Of a stretch of DNA of 64,000 bases, positions 10,301 through 19,955 are shown piece after piece (position 1 is the first letter of the stretch; the number at the start of each line of letters is the position of its first letter). The DNA is taken from NCBI RefSeq assembly GCF_023920105.1, contig NZ_CP083693.1:1691001-1755000 (forward strand), given 5' to 3'. Source of the stretch: Bartonella taylorii (GTDB taxonomy: Bacteria; Pseudomonadota; Alphaproteobacteria; Rhizobiales; Rhizobiaceae). The notes under the pieces are model-generated. The model was not told the DNA's origin. It saw nothing but the letters and a program-made list of their open reading frames with translations, and searched no databases. The position numbers and the translations under genes were made by a program.

Positions 10301-10865
10301 ATATCTTAGTATCTCGCCTGTCTTAGGAGAAACAAATACCAACAGAGCTTTTTTCATTGAATATGGTAATATTGTTCATCGATTGTTGCAATATTTGCCC
10401 AATTGCCCTCCCGAAAAACGTCGAGATTATGCCCAACACTATCTCAACACCAAAGCCTCTCATTGGCAGGAAGCACAAAAAGAAAAAGCACTTTGTCATG
10501 TTTGGAAAATTTTAAATCATTCGTATCTCAAGCCCCTCTTTTCTGGCCATTCACATGCGGAAGTTTCCTTAATGGGCACTGTAAAAATCCGTGGAAAAGA
10601 ACAGGCTATTTCCGGTCAAATTGACCGCCTATGCATCACAAAAAATAGTATTATTTTTGCTGACTTTAAAACAGGAATCCCACCAGAAAACGAAGCTGCT
10701 ATCGCCCCACACTCTTTGCTACAAATGGCTCTTTACCGAAAATTGCTGCAAGCTATTCATCCCAATAAAGAAATCCAAGCTCTTCTTATTTACAGTAAAG
10801 AAGCAAAAATTTTCAAACTCTCTCCGGAAAAACTTGATGCGCTTCTCTATGAAATTGCCCTATAA
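7389..10865 (+). CDS. addA: Double-strand break repair helicase AddA
   Basis: A 1158-residue UvrD/RecB-type helicase plus nuclease, partner of AddB. Walker A ANAGSGKTHVL is at residues 28-38, motif Ia is LCLTYTRAAA, motif II LLDEAQDTNPEQW lies near 396, and motif III is GDEKQSIYSFQGA. The late helicase motifs VHAAKGLEA and RRLLYVGMTRAEDRL follow. The C-terminal nuclease domain has ADFKTG near residue 1088, with a following Q/Y motif (LLQMALYRKLL). All catalytic elements appear intact. The gene is coupled to addB by a 4-bp overlap and is followed after about 90 bp by trxA, the usual rhizobial order. Confidence 0.95.
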   Translation: MTLFSIPEAALDAQATATHPKTNVWVSANAGSGKTHVLTERVIRLLLNGTPPARILCLTYTRAAAAVMQSRIFRTLSNWNELDDAQLKEILSQLENKPINATKITYARQLFARALETPGGLKIQTIHAFCESLLHQFMLEANIAGHFELIDDVNRKKLLQEARSQLLKHNDAQPALKQLLKIISEHTFNQLLYEATEKQHKLSGFLSSLLSENGEEKLRALFNLAPDETNQQLLEKIQQTACLPPYALTHCQTYGNQHLKDMIAKFSQLAKARDKTTIINFISDIYFTTTGKPRSFSRLSCKKSDEIWPFIQQMLEDKQNNLSVLLEKYQCLKIVTLNMAAFQLCAMYLKIYANLKKANGFLDFDDLIERTLHLLQRKGANQWVHYKLDNGLDHILLDEAQDTNPEQWKIIQFLAQEFFTGYSQRTNIRTLFAVGDEKQSIYSFQGAAPENFAANGKIIQKKAEQAKQKFEKIQLNYSFRSTPDILKSVDLVFETPENYKGLSAENTKTVHEAIRVHSPGEVILWDAISKETNEFPDDWHVTVDHLDTPAVRLAEKIAETIASWLHNGEMLPAKGRLLRASDIMVLVRKRDQFALALSRALKQRNVPVAGADRLQLTKHMSVRDLMALGRFVLQPQDDLSLACVLKSPLFALSEEELYQLAAHRTGSLWQSLCMQSSSHFPFKDAFENLSKYRTLVDKIPVFEFYSHILNNDKGRQKILARLGSEANDVLDAFMDYTLTIQKTGLPGLQAFLETLSVSEPEIKREFDQNHEEIRIMTVHAAKGLEAAVVFLVDPGSAIWHSQHAPHLLKVPLNNTYLGDQKAFIWRPNAEFDTIPSKQAISRLKERAEEEYRRLLYVGMTRAEDRLFVCGYSSERNTPHTWLQLVKKALKPHAVPIKGPAKDIAAWRYCTTDSSSTSINQEASCAECQELPPLPDFFSHKVAAEPVLPKPLRPSVASLSIEADTEISPNSKYLSISPVLGETNTNRAFFIEYGNIVHRLLQYLPNCPPEKRRDYAQHYLNTKASHWQEAQKEKALCHVWKILNHSYLKPLFSGHSHAEVSLMGTVKIRGKEQAISGQIDRLCITKNSIIFADFKTGIPPENEAAIAPHSLLQMALYRKLLQAIHPNKEIQALLIYSKEAKIFKLSPEKLDALLYEIAL

Positions 10866-10956
10866 GCTAAGAAATTTCTCTTATAATTTCTTGGCAACAA
10901 CTTGATATGAAGTGCCATCATACCAATCTATAGAAATGGATATAAAGGATAAACTA

Positions 10957-11280
10957 ATGAGCTGTATAAAAATTGATAAGAGCAATTTTGAAAGTGAAGT
11001 TCTCACCTCTTCCACCCCTGTTGTGGTTGATTTTTGGGCAGAGTGGTGTGGTCCTTGTAAAATGATTGCTCCGATTTTGGATGAAATTTCAACAGAGATG
11101 CAAGATCAGATCAAAATTGCCAAAATAAATATTGATGAAAATCCAGAATTGGCGACCCAATACGGAGTACGATCGATTCCTACTCTATTGATGTTCAAAA
11201 ATGGAAATGTCTCATCGAATATGGTTGGTGCTGCTTCTAAAGGGCGTGTTTCTGAATGGATCAAAGAGGGGCTTCGTTAA
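10957..11280 (+). CDS. trxA: Thioredoxin 1
   Basis: A 107-residue cytoplasmic disulfide reductase with the active site WCGPC (Cys31 and Cys34) and the cis-proline region SIPTLLMF. It supplies reducing power to ribonucleotide reductase, methionine sulfoxide reductases and others. The frame is open upstream to a GTG at 10912, but the ATG at 10957 is preferred: it is preceded by AAGGA at about 10945-10949, and the protein then starts [11 protein letters not shown] as in relatives. It is last in the addB-addA-trxA group and is followed by a hairpin at 11304-11332. Confidence 0.95.
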   Translation: MSCIKIDKSNFESEVLTSSTPVVVDFWAEWCGPCKMIAPILDEISTEMQDQIKIAKINIDENPELATQYGVRSIPTLLMFKNGNVSSNMVGAASKGRVSEWIKEGLR

Positions 11281-11303
11281 GTCCATTTATAGTAACTTTT
11301 TTC

Positions 11304-11332
11304 CAAAGGAGAGAGATTTTATCTCTCCTTTG
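11304..11332. terminator. Stem-loop between convergent trxA and prfC
   Basis: A perfect 11-bp inverted repeat (CAAAGGAGAGA with TCTCTCCTTTG) and a 7-nt loop lie in the 101-bp space between two genes that converge. No proper T-tract follows on either strand, so it is a weak candidate for intrinsic termination. It may instead protect the 3' end or mark where Rho acts. Confidence 0.5.
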
Positions 11333-11381
11333 TGCTGATTTGTAAAAAAATAACTTCTTTTATCATAACAGAAGCTTTTGT

Positions 11382-12959
11382 TTATTCAGAGCGTACTTGA
11401 TAATCTTTAAAAGTTGCAAATTTTATTTTTGGAGCCCGCTCTGCTTCATAATTCAATGAAAAATGATTTTCTGCCAAAAAAACTGGATCACCATCCAAAT
11501 CATGCGCAATCGCAAAGCGGTGATCGGTAAGAAATTTTTGCAGATCACCTTTCGTCTCTGCTGAAATCCAACGACATACATTAAAACGTGCTGATTCAAA
11601 ACTCACCGGTAAAGAATATTCCACCTTAAGTCGCTCCATTAAAACATCAATTTGTAATGCACCAATGACTCCAACAAGAGCAGGTGACCCATCATCAGGA
11701 ATAAATAATTGCACGACACCTTCTTCAGCCATTTGCTGTAAAGCTTCTTTGAGCTTTTTTGCTTTCATCGGATCACCCAAACAAACACGACGTAAAATTT
11801 CCGGTGCAAAATTGGGTACACCTTTAAAAAGAATCTCTTCACCTTCAGTCAAGGTATCACCAATTCGCAGCGTTCCATGGTTTGGAAGACCAACTATATC
11901 ACCGGCATAAGCTTGATCAGCAATTTGACGTGAGCGGGCAAAGAAAAATTGAGGTGCTGAAAGTGTCATCGACTTTCCAGTCCGTACCAACTTTGTCTTC
12001 ATACCACGCTCAAGCGTTCCTGAACACACCCGCAAAAATGCAATACGATCACGATGATGTGGGTCCATATTAGCCTGAATTTTAAAGACAAACCCTGTCA
12101 TTCTTGGTTCCATCGCTATGACATTGCGTTGATCTGCTAACTGATTACGAGGACTTGGACCAAAATCAATAAACGCATTGATCAAATCACGAACACCAAA
12201 ATTTCTTAAAGCCGAACCGAAATAAACCGGTGTCATATGTCCTTCACGGAAAGCTTGCAGATCAAAATTTTTGCAAGCACTTCGCGCAAGGTCTACTCCT
12301 TCGATAAAAGACAAGCGTTGATTTTCAGGAAGCAACTTTGCAACTTCGTCAGGTCCAGAAACCGTCTGTTGCGTAACCTCATCATCTTTTTTTCGAAAAC
12401 GGTCATGATGAAGATCAAATGTTCCAACAAAATCTTTACCTATACCAATGGGCCATGTTATTGGCGCGGTATCAAGCGCAAGTTTCTCTTCAATTTCATC
12501 TAAAAGTTCTATAGGGTCGCGCGCCTCACGATCCATTTTATTGACAAAAGTAATAATAGGAATATCCCGCATCCGACACACTTCAAACAATTTCAGTGTT
12601 CTCGGTTCAATTCCGCGTGCACCATCCAGCACCATAATAGCACTATCAACTGCCGTGAGAGTACGGTACGTATCATCGGCAAAGTCCTCATGACCTGGAG
12701 TATCTAATAAATTAAAGATATGGTCTTGATATTCAAATGTCATGACTGAGGTCACAACAGAAATACCACGATCGCGTTCAATATTCATCCAATCGGAACG
12801 GGTTTGGATACGATCTTTTTTCGCCTTTACTTCACCAGCAAGTTGAATCGCTCCGCCAAACAATAAAAGTTTTTCTGTTAGTGTTGTCTTGCCCGCATCA
12901 GGGTGAGCAATAATCGCAAATGTACGCCGCCGTTTTATCTCCTGCGCTCTCTGTTCCAT
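11382..12959 (-). CDS. prfC: Peptide chain release factor 3
   Basis: A 525-residue translational GTPase that removes RF1/RF2 from the ribosome after peptide release. The G-motifs are complete: G1 AHPDAGKTT (residues 18-26), G3 DTPGHEDF and G4 NKMD near 140. Later come the EF-Tu-like domain 2 and the RF3 C-terminal domain. The length is normal for RF3. Its start codon overlaps the lysS stop by 1 bp (TAATG), so lysS and prfC are probably co-transcribed and coupled. Confidence 0.96.
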   Translation of the reverse strand: MEQRAQEIKRRRTFAIIAHPDAGKTTLTEKLLLFGGAIQLAGEVKAKKDRIQTRSDWMNIERDRGISVVTSVMTFEYQDHIFNLLDTPGHEDFADDTYRTLTAVDSAIMVLDGARGIEPRTLKLFEVCRMRDIPIITFVNKMDREARDPIELLDEIEEKLALDTAPITWPIGIGKDFVGTFDLHHDRFRKKDDEVTQQTVSGPDEVAKLLPENQRLSFIEGVDLARSACKNFDLQAFREGHMTPVYFGSALRNFGVRDLINAFIDFGPSPRNQLADQRNVIAMEPRMTGFVFKIQANMDPHHRDRIAFLRVCSGTLERGMKTKLVRTGKSMTLSAPQFFFARSRQIADQAYAGDIVGLPNHGTLRIGDTLTEGEEILFKGVPNFAPEILRRVCLGDPMKAKKLKEALQQMAEEGVVQLFIPDDGSPALVGVIGALQIDVLMERLKVEYSLPVSFESARFNVCRWISAETKGDLQKFLTDHRFAIAHDLDGDPVFLAENHFSLNYEAERAPKIKFATFKDYQVRSE

Positions 12960-14620
12960 TATTCCCCCGTCGACCGTGCAAGCGCTTCAGCAATCAGTGC
13001 CCGCATTTCATTAATCCCATACAGTGCAATAAATGATCCTAATCGTGGTCCTCGTTCTTGCCCTAAAAGGACTTCATAGAGCATTTGAAAAAAGATATTT
13101 GAAACACCTGGACCTCCTTCAGGGCTTTTTTTGTTATGGTCTTGATAACGCTCCGTTAAACGTGCAACATCCAGAAGCGCATTTTGAAGAATGTTTCCAT
13201 CAACATTTTCCGGCAAACTAGCTAATTTTGCATCGATTTGCTCTAATGTTATGCGTTCATCGTTATCTGGTGTTCGAAACTTTTTGTTTGGTTTGACAAA
13301 GACATCAAAATATTTAATGGCAAATTGTACCAACTGATCAAGTTCTGGATAAACTTGCGCATTAGCTCCTTTAGCATAGCGAGAAATAAAACCCCAAAGA
13401 ACCTCTTTATTCTCCGCATTTGAAGCACTAACCAAATTTAAGAGCATCGCAAAGGATACAGGCAAATCAACCTGCGGAGGACAACCATTATGGATATGCC
13501 ATACGGGATTATTAAGCCGCTCTTGCCAACTTTGACGACCATAGGCTGAAAGATGCGCATAATACTCATCAACGGCTTTTGGAATAACATCAAAATAAAG
13601 TCGTTTTGCTGTTTTAGGCTTTGAAAACATGTAAAGCCCTAAACTTTCCGTTGGTGCATAAGTTAACCACTCATCAATGGTTAAACCATTTCCCTTGGAC
13701 TTGGAAATTTTCTGCCCCTTATCATCCAAAAAGAGCTCATAATTAAATCCTTCTGGCGGATTTCCACCAAGTATTTTGCAAATTTTAGAGGAAAGATTAG
13801 TAGAATCAATAAGATCTTTACCCGCCATCTCATAATCAACCCCGAGTGCTTTCCAGCGCATCGCCCAGTCCACCTTCCACTGGCATTTAACCTTGCCACC
13901 TGTGACCTCCGTTTCAATGGTTTCTCCGGTTTCAGGTTCAATATAGGTAACTGTTCCTTTTTCAATATTACGAGCAATCATTGGCACTTGTAATACTTTT
14001 CCAGAAAAAGGAGAAATAGGTAAAAAGAGAGAATAGGTAGCCCGCCGTTCTTCACCCAATGTTGGTAGGATAATTGCCATTACCTTGTCGTAACAGATAA
14101 GTATTTTTAAAAGTGTTTCATCAAAACGACCGGAGTTATAATAGTCCGTGGAACTTGCAAATTCATAGTCAAAACTAAAACGATCAAGAAAAGCGCGCAA
14201 ACGTGCGTTATTTGCTACTCCAAAAGAAGGGTAACTATCGCCAAAAGGATCTGGTACACGACTAAGCGGTTGACCAAGATAACTTTCCATCTTTTCGCGA
14301 TCAGGTACATTATCAGGTACTTTGCGCAAACCATCCATATCATCAGAAAAACAAAGCAGTTTTGTTTTAACTTTATTCTCCGTGAGAATATGGAAAGCGT
14401 GACGCACCATGGTTGTACGTGCTACCTCCCCAAAGGTTCCAATATGCGGTAAACCAGAAGGTCCATAACCAGTTTCAAATATTACACTCTCTGGATAACC
14501 TGTTTTTTCATACCGCTTTATAATCTTACGTGCTTCTTCAAATGGCCAAGCTCTCGATTGAACAGCCGCATCTTTTAATTCTGGCGTAAGGCTAAGGGCA
14601 TCACACTGATCACGCATCAT
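12959..14620 (-). CDS. lysS: Class I lysyl-tRNA synthetase
   Basis: A 553-residue aminoacyl-tRNA synthetase of the class I (archaeal-type) LysRS family, not the class II LysS of enterics. It has the Rossmann-fold HIGH-type motif [11 protein letters not shown] near residue 54 and the KMSKS-type motif KISKSKG near 304. It charges tRNA-Lys. Alphaproteobacteria commonly use this form. Two adjacent ATG codons start the frame (14620 and 14617); the choice is open. It is first in the lysS-prfC pair. Confidence 0.94.
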   Translation of the reverse strand: MMRDQCDALSLTPELKDAAVQSRAWPFEEARKIIKRYEKTGYPESVIFETGYGPSGLPHIGTFGEVARTTMVRHAFHILTENKVKTKLLCFSDDMDGLRKVPDNVPDREKMESYLGQPLSRVPDPFGDSYPSFGVANNARLRAFLDRFSFDYEFASSTDYYNSGRFDETLLKILICYDKVMAIILPTLGEERRATYSLFLPISPFSGKVLQVPMIARNIEKGTVTYIEPETGETIETEVTGGKVKCQWKVDWAMRWKALGVDYEMAGKDLIDSTNLSSKICKILGGNPPEGFNYELFLDDKGQKISKSKGNGLTIDEWLTYAPTESLGLYMFSKPKTAKRLYFDVIPKAVDEYYAHLSAYGRQSWQERLNNPVWHIHNGCPPQVDLPVSFAMLLNLVSASNAENKEVLWGFISRYAKGANAQVYPELDQLVQFAIKYFDVFVKPNKKFRTPDNDERITLEQIDAKLASLPENVDGNILQNALLDVARLTERYQDHNKKSPEGGPGVSNIFFQMLYEVLLGQERGPRLGSFIALYGINEMRALIAEALARSTGE

Positions 14621-14787
14621 TTCTTTATCCTAAAAATTAAACTCTTTCACGATATGGTGTATGGTTCTTGAATTTATTCGTCAATAATAGCAAGTGAAAA
14701 GGCATAAACTCTTATCATACTCTTGCCATAATCAGCATCCGCCCTATTGTTTTGCTTATATTTTATGTCAATAAAAGTGTGAATATT

Positions 14788-14910
14788 ATGAATCGCAATT
14801 TACTTGTTTTGATTATCGGCGCTTTAATCGTTCTTCTTATAGGTTTTTCTTATTACACCTATCGGCAAGAAAGCAAAACCTCTAGCATTGAACTCAAAAT
14901 TGATAAATAA
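14788..14910 (+). CDS. Small single-pass membrane protein, 40 residues
   Basis: An ATG-started frame of 40 codons with an N-terminal MNRN, one hydrophobic helix (about residues 5-23, ending GFSYYTY) and a short charged tail that ends KIDK. It lies alone between lysS and argG, on the strand opposite both. I recall similar short proteins with MNRN, one helix and a Tyr/Gln/Glu-rich junction in rhizobia, so I take it as real. It is too short for most gene callers. The tail should face the periplasm if the few N-terminal charges keep the start inside. Function is unknown. Confidence 0.6.
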   Translation: MNRNLLVLIIGALIVLLIGFSYYTYRQESKTSSIELKIDK

Positions 14911-15003
14911 TCTATCTGCGACCAAAATCAATCAAAGAAATTACCTTCTTCAACTTTTGATATAAAAGCTGTTCTGCGCTTAACACTGTCAAAATGGTTT
15001 CTG

Positions 15004-16236
15004 TTATGTTTTTGTGTGTGTTAATGAGCGTGCTGCTAATGTGCGCAAACGCAGGGCATTTAATTTAATAAAACCAGCGGCATCTTTTTGATTATAAGCA
15101 CCTTCATCATTCTCAAAGGTCACTAATTTATTGGAATAAAGCGACTTTTTGCTTTGACGTCCTTCAACAATCACATTACCCTTATAAAGCTTTAATATAA
15201 CTTCACCTTCAACATTTTCTTGGGATAAATCGATAGCAGCTTGCAACATTTTGCGCTCAGGAGAAAACCAAAAGCCGTAATAAATAAGTTCTGCATAACG
15301 CGGCATTAATTCATCTTTCAAATGAGCCGCCCCCCGATCCAATGTCAAAGATTCCATCGCACGATGAGCAGCTAAGAGAATGGTTCCTCCTGGCGTCTCA
15401 TAAATACCACGCGATTTCATACCGACAAAACGATTTTCTACTAAATCTAACCGACCGATACCGTTGTCGCGTCCATAACTATTCAATTCAGAAAGTAATT
15501 TCGCAGGCGATAAACTTTTCCCATTGATCGAGATTGCATCACCTTCTTTAAAGCCAATAGTGATTCTAGTTGCTTGATCTGGAGCAGCTTCCGGAGAAAG
15601 AGTACGCATATGCACATATTCAGGAGCAGGAAGTGCCGGATCTTCTAAAATTTTTCCTTCTGATGACGAGTGCAATAGATTTGCATCAACCGAAAAAGGT
15701 GCCTCACCTTGCTTATCCTTTTCCACCGGAATTTGGTGTGCATGCGCAAAGTTAATCAAATCTGTCCTGCTTTTAAAAGACCAATCACGCCATGGAGCAA
15801 TAATTTTTATATCAGGATTAAGTGCATAAGCAGAAAGCTCAAAGCGTACCTGATCATTACCTTTTCCTGTTGCCCCATGAGCAATTGCATCTGCTCCTGT
15901 TTCTTTGGCAATTTCAATAAGACGCTTTGCAATGAGTGGACGAGCAATTGACGTTCCTAAAAGGTAGGTCCCTTCATAAACTGCATTAGCTCGAAACATC
16001 GGAAAGACAAAATCACGCACAAATTCTTCACGCAAATCTTCAATATAGATTTCTTTAACACCAAGCATTTCAGCTTTACGACGGGCAAGCGCTAACTCTT
16101 CGCCCTGCCCCAAATCGGCTGTAAAGGTTACAACTTCAACACCTAATTCACTTTGCAACCATTTAAGAATAATTGACGTATCCAGTCCCCCTGAATAAGC
16201 CAAAACAACTTTTTTAACATTTTGCCATTTTTTCAT
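15004..16236 (-). CDS. argG: Argininosuccinate synthase
   Basis: A 410-residue enzyme that joins citrulline and aspartate with ATP to form argininosuccinate, the penultimate step of arginine synthesis. The PP-loop ATP site AYSGGLDTS is at residues 13-21. The motifs [13 protein letters not shown] and the citrulline/aspartate-binding segment [16 protein letters not shown] are present. Length is typical. It stands alone on the - strand, divergent from the LysE-type exporter gene. Confidence 0.96.
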   Translation of the reverse strand: MKKWQNVKKVVLAYSGGLDTSIILKWLQSELGVEVVTFTADLGQGEELALARRKAEMLGVKEIYIEDLREEFVRDFVFPMFRANAVYEGTYLLGTSIARPLIAKRLIEIAKETGADAIAHGATGKGNDQVRFELSAYALNPDIKIIAPWRDWSFKSRTDLINFAHAHQIPVEKDKQGEAPFSVDANLLHSSSEGKILEDPALPAPEYVHMRTLSPEAAPDQATRITIGFKEGDAISINGKSLSPAKLLSELNSYGRDNGIGRLDLVENRFVGMKSRGIYETPGGTILLAAHRAMESLTLDRGAAHLKDELMPRYAELIYYGFWFSPERKMLQAAIDLSQENVEGEVILKLYKGNVIVEGRQSKKSLYSNKLVTFENDEGAYNQKDAAGFIKLNALRLRTLAARSLTHTKT

Positions 16237-16341
16237 TTTAGAACTCTACTGTGTTTGTTTTCTTTGAATTTAGAATTATGCAAAGAATGAAAATAAACTC
16301 CTTTTGAGCAGCATTTAAAAGATGCAAAAAAAAACAAGAAA

Positions 16342-16410
16342 GTGTAAAGAAGCATTTTTTGTAAGAGGTGTAAATTATTTGAACCTCTTTACACAATAAT
16401 GAAGAGGTTT
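16342..16410 (+). promoter_or_regulatory. Candidate RNA switch that could hide the ribosome-binding site of the exporter gene
   Basis: Three segments can pair in mutually exclusive ways. AAGAGGT (16363-16369) is complementary to ACCTCTT (16383-16389). ACCTCTT is also complementary to AAGAGGT at 16402-16408, which contains the Shine-Dalgarno sequence 5 nt before the ATG at 16413. A third option is GTGTAAAG (16342-16349) with CTTTACAC (16387-16394). This is the layout of an anti-RBS and an anti-anti-RBS. No known riboswitch class was recognised, and function is inferred from complementarity alone. Confidence 0.45.
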
Positions 16411-16412
16411 AT

Positions 16413-17051
16413 ATGTCATTTCTTCCTGAGTGGTCTATTTTAATACAGTTTTCTGCGGCATCGTTGATTTTAGCACTTATTCCAGGACCTGATATGATGC
16501 TTTCTATAGGACGAACCATCACACAAAACAAAAAAGCTGGAATTATGTGCGCTTTAGGAAGTGCAACAGGCTTTGCCATTCAAGTTACCGCTGTAGCACT
16601 TGGTTTATCAGCTCTTATTTTTGCTTCACCACACGCTTTTGTTCTTCTTAAAATTGCTGGCGCTTTTTACCTCTTATGGTTTGCTATTCAAGCATTACGT
16701 AAACACTTAACATTTTCTGTTGAACCAGTACCATCTAAATACCAAAGCTCTAAACGCAACTATCTTGCTGGTATTGGAATTAATCTTTTAAATCCTAAAA
16801 TTATTCTCTTTAATGTGACTTTTTTACCGCAATTTATCAATGCTAAAGATCCTATGGCAACACAAAAATTACTCATTTTAGGACTTTCTTATATCCCTAT
16901 TTCTCTCCCTATTACAATTTCCGCGGTTTTTATGGCGCACAAACTTTTGAAAAGCCTCAAACAAAATCCTCTTTATATGCGTTTTCTTAACTGGCTTATT
17001 GCTGGTACTTTTACCAGCTTTGCCCTCCATCTCCTTATAGCTGAAAATTGA
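16413..17051 (+). CDS. LysE/RhtB family amino-acid exporter
   Basis: A 212-residue inner-membrane transporter. The N-terminal signature LIPGPDMMLSIGRTI and the segment GIGINLLNPKIILF are diagnostic of the LysE/RhtB superfamily, which exports amino acids such as lysine, threonine or homoserine. About six hydrophobic segments can be counted. The substrate cannot be assigned. The ATG at 16413 is supported by AAGAGG at 16402-16407. It ends 1 bp short of the convergent rlmN stop. Its leader contains alternative pairings (see the entry at 16342). Confidence 0.88.
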   Translation: MSFLPEWSILIQFSAASLILALIPGPDMMLSIGRTITQNKKAGIMCALGSATGFAIQVTAVALGLSALIFASPHAFVLLKIAGAFYLLWFAIQALRKHLTFSVEPVPSKYQSSKRNYLAGIGINLLNPKIILFNVTFLPQFINAKDPMATQKLLILGLSYIPISLPITISAVFMAHKLLKSLKQNPLYMRFLNWLIAGTFTSFALHLLIAEN

Positions 17052-17052
17052 G

Positions 17053-18282
17053 TCATTTACTGGAAACAGCATTTTCAAATTGTAAACGCTCAGATTTTCG
17101 TAAACGCTCTGAAACCGATTTAAGCTGACCACATGCAGCCAAAATATCGCGCCCACGCGGTATTCGAATAGGTGAAGCATAGCCTGCTTTATTAATTACA
17201 TCAGCAAAACGCTCGATTTGTTCCCAATCAGAACATTGATAATTACTCCCTGGCCACGGATTAAAGGGAATCAAGTTGATCTTTGCAGGAATCCCTTTCA
17301 GTAATTGAATCAATTGCTTAGCATCCTCCAAACTATCATTTATGTCTTTCAGCATAACATATTCAAATGTAATTCGCTTTGCATTGGAAAGACCAGGATA
17401 ATTACGGCAAGCATTCATTAACAAAGCAAGTGGATACTTTTTATTGATTGGAACAAGCATATCCCTTAGCGTATCATGTACTGCGTGGAGTGAAATCGCC
17501 AACATGACACCAATTTCCTCTCCGGTTCGGATAATTCCAGGAACGACCCCACTGGTTGAAAGCGTAATCCGACGTTTTGATAAAGAAAGCCCATCTCCAT
17601 CGGAAGCAATCAATAAAGCTTTTTTAACTGCTTCAAAATTATAAAGTGGTTCTCCCATTCCCATCATAACAATATTGGTGATTTTGCGTCCTTCAACTGG
17701 AACAATTGCTCCATCAGGAGTATTCTTATCAGGAAAATCCCCTAAACAATCGCGCGCAATCAATAACTGTGCCAAAATCTCTTCCGCTGTTAAATTACGA
17801 ACAAGAACTTGCGTTCCCGTATGGCAAAAAGAACAGGTTAGCGTACACCCTACCTGAGATGAAAGACACAAAGTACCGCGCCCTTCTTCAGGAATGTAAA
17901 CTGTTTCAATTTCAACAGGCCTTCCAGCACCACGTGCTGGAAAACGCAAGAGCCATTTACGCGTACCATCTTTTGATATTTGTTCTCCAACAATTTCCGG
18001 ACGCGCAATAGAAAAATGACTTTTAAGCATTTCTTGCATTGGTTTAGAAATATTCAGCATTTCATTAAAATTTGAAACGCCACGCACATAAAGCCAATGC
18101 CATATTTGGCGTACACGCATACGTATTTGACGTTCTGGCACACCGACAGTCTTTAAGGCCTGCATCATTTCATCTTGCGATAAGCCAATTAGGGAGAGCT
18201 TAGAATTTTCCTTCACGACAACATTGTCTGTGTCTCGTGCTAGACATGAACCAACTGGTCTAAGGTCATATGAAACGGCCAT
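17053..18282 (-). CDS. rlmN: Dual-specificity RNA methyltransferase RlmN
   Basis: A 409-residue radical-SAM enzyme that methylates C2 of A2503 in 23S rRNA and A37 in some tRNAs. The 4Fe-4S site CTLTCSFC (CxxxCxxC) is at about residues 146-153, GMGEPLYN follows, and the second catalytic Cys lies near residue 384 in LAACGQL. The length is within the alphaproteobacterial range. About 40 bp separate it from the upstream ialB homologue, so the two may share a transcript. Confidence 0.95.
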   Translation of the reverse strand: MAVSYDLRPVGSCLARDTDNVVVKENSKLSLIGLSQDEMMQALKTVGVPERQIRMRVRQIWHWLYVRGVSNFNEMLNISKPMQEMLKSHFSIARPEIVGEQISKDGTRKWLLRFPARGAGRPVEIETVYIPEEGRGTLCLSSQVGCTLTCSFCHTGTQVLVRNLTAEEILAQLLIARDCLGDFPDKNTPDGAIVPVEGRKITNIVMMGMGEPLYNFEAVKKALLIASDGDGLSLSKRRITLSTSGVVPGIIRTGEEIGVMLAISLHAVHDTLRDMLVPINKKYPLALLMNACRNYPGLSNAKRITFEYVMLKDINDSLEDAKQLIQLLKGIPAKINLIPFNPWPGSNYQCSDWEQIERFADVINKAGYASPIRIPRGRDILAACGQLKSVSERLRKSERLQFENAVSSK

Positions 18283-18323
18283 TGTTTTCCAATTTATATT
18301 ACACTTTTAGAGTTACAGAGACC

Positions 18324-18833
18324 TTAATGGCATTTCTGGACCGCATTTAATGCAGCGGTGACCCCTTTTAAGGAATAAGTGTAAGTAGTATGGGTTCCCC
18401 GTTTCGAGATCGCTTTCACTGTCATATTTCTTCCAGCACGCATAGCAGAAACAAGTTGTTTTTCTGATTCTGGTGATGCCAACCAAGCGGAGGAATCCTT
18501 TGTAAAAAAATCAAAATTCTTCTCTCCAATGGTCACAATAACTTTTGACCCTTCTTTAAGAGTATAACCAGCCATGAACTGTGGTTCAAATGAGACAGGC
18601 GAATTCGAGCGCTTGGTTACCAAAAAGAAATTATCGCCATGATTAACCGTCGTTGGAAGTGTCTCTAAGGGAACTGACAATACGTAGCAAATTGTATTTT
18701 TTGGCGATTTATAAGAATAAGCTCCCCAAGCCTCAAATTGGTTTAGACGGCTTGGCGCTTGCGCACATACCGCTCCAGCCGTCACCAGAACCATTATAGA
18801 TGCAGCAATAAAAGTCTTTTCAAACATCTTCAT
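18324..18833 (-). CDS. IalB-family invasion-associated secreted protein
   Basis: A 169-residue protein with a clear Sec signal peptide (about residues 1-24, ending AVCAQA). The rest matches the invasion-associated locus B family in overall pattern: an opening FEAWGAYSYKSPKNTICYVLS, a mid-protein MAGYTLKEGSKVIVTIGEKNFDFF, and a C-terminal Cys that could pair with the early Cys. IalB of Bartonella bacilliformis is associated with erythrocyte invasion. Many Rhizobiales have several homologues, so an invasion role should not be assumed for this copy. Two starts are possible (18833 or 18827). Confidence 0.82.
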   Translation of the reverse strand: MKMFEKTFIAASIMVLVTAGAVCAQAPSRLNQFEAWGAYSYKSPKNTICYVLSVPLETLPTTVNHGDNFFLVTKRSNSPVSFEPQFMAGYTLKEGSKVIVTIGEKNFDFFTKDSSAWLASPESEKQLVSAMRAGRNMTVKAISKRGTHTTYTYSLKGVTAALNAVQKCH

Positions 18834-19955
18834 TTAACTCACTTCTTTAGTCTCTCACAAAATTTCTTCATTGAAAAAGCTCAACAAAAGCTCGTCGACG
18901 CCTTAATATAGCTATCACACTCCATCAATTGGCAAAATATTTTTGCAATAATTTAAGAGCAGATTTATTTACATTCAATTGTGACCCTTCAGTTGTTACT
19001 CAAACATGAACTCTTTATTCAATAACTAGACTAAGAAAACAATATACAGCTTGCCGAATATCACTCATAAAATTAACACACTCAATGCATTTGGTTAATA
19101 AAAATTGCAAAATACCCCCCTACTTATAGTGTGTCCATAAAACGTATTCAATATCGTCTTGATACCACCTTTTCACAATCTTAAAGTCTTTTTGCAAAAA
19201 ATTATCAAATATTATCAGAATATTTACTATACAACATAGAATGTATAGCCTTAACCACTCTATGTAATTTTGCCTGCTTTTATACTATTTATCCTTACTA
19301 TACATTCTACCATTTTCAATTGCCAATTTCTGAAATGTTTTCAACAACCTACATCCGTCTAACCATATTGTTTTGATGTATTTCTTTTCATAGCTGTTCC
19401 TAAACCCGTCATCTTAATAGTTTTTTAAACAATCCCTTAATCAATTAAACCGTGATTGAACAAGCTTGTACATGCATAAAAAATCCTCTTGCTCAACCCA
19501 AAAACTCTCATTTTCATTATTACCGTACAAAATTGTTTTTTCAGTATCGACTCTATGCAGCAGCTGATACTTAAAACAAATCTGCCCTTAAACAGTTGGC
19601 CTCCTTCACCATCTTATATAAAGAAATGATAACCCTTATCTTACTTTAACACCTAAATACCAACATTATTAAAAAATATTCAAACCACACTGATTAAGAA
19701 AAAAGACTAATCCGTGATGCCCCTCACTAATTAAATAGACCTAAAAGCGTGATAATTAAGAGCTGTATACATGAAAAATAACAAAAGTCTGTGTTTTTTT
19801 CTGTCTTCTTCTGTTTTTTAAGATGAGAAGTTCCTTAATAATAATTTCTTCAACATCATATGATACCATTAGTGATTCTTGGCTTTTTAAGCGCAAATTA
19901 TGCCATTTTCCAATTCTCTTTGTTATAAACTATTCGCAACACACCCTATTGTCTT
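18834..19955. other. Non-coding, probably decayed region
   Basis: About 1.1 kb of AT-rich sequence between the ialB homologue and ptsN. The only frames of any length are antisense to ptsN. I found no tRNA, insertion sequence end, convincing terminator or recognisable protein fragment. It must hold the ialB-homologue promoter at its left end (genes read leftwards). The likeliest reading is a graveyard of genes lost during genome reduction. Confidence 0.5.
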
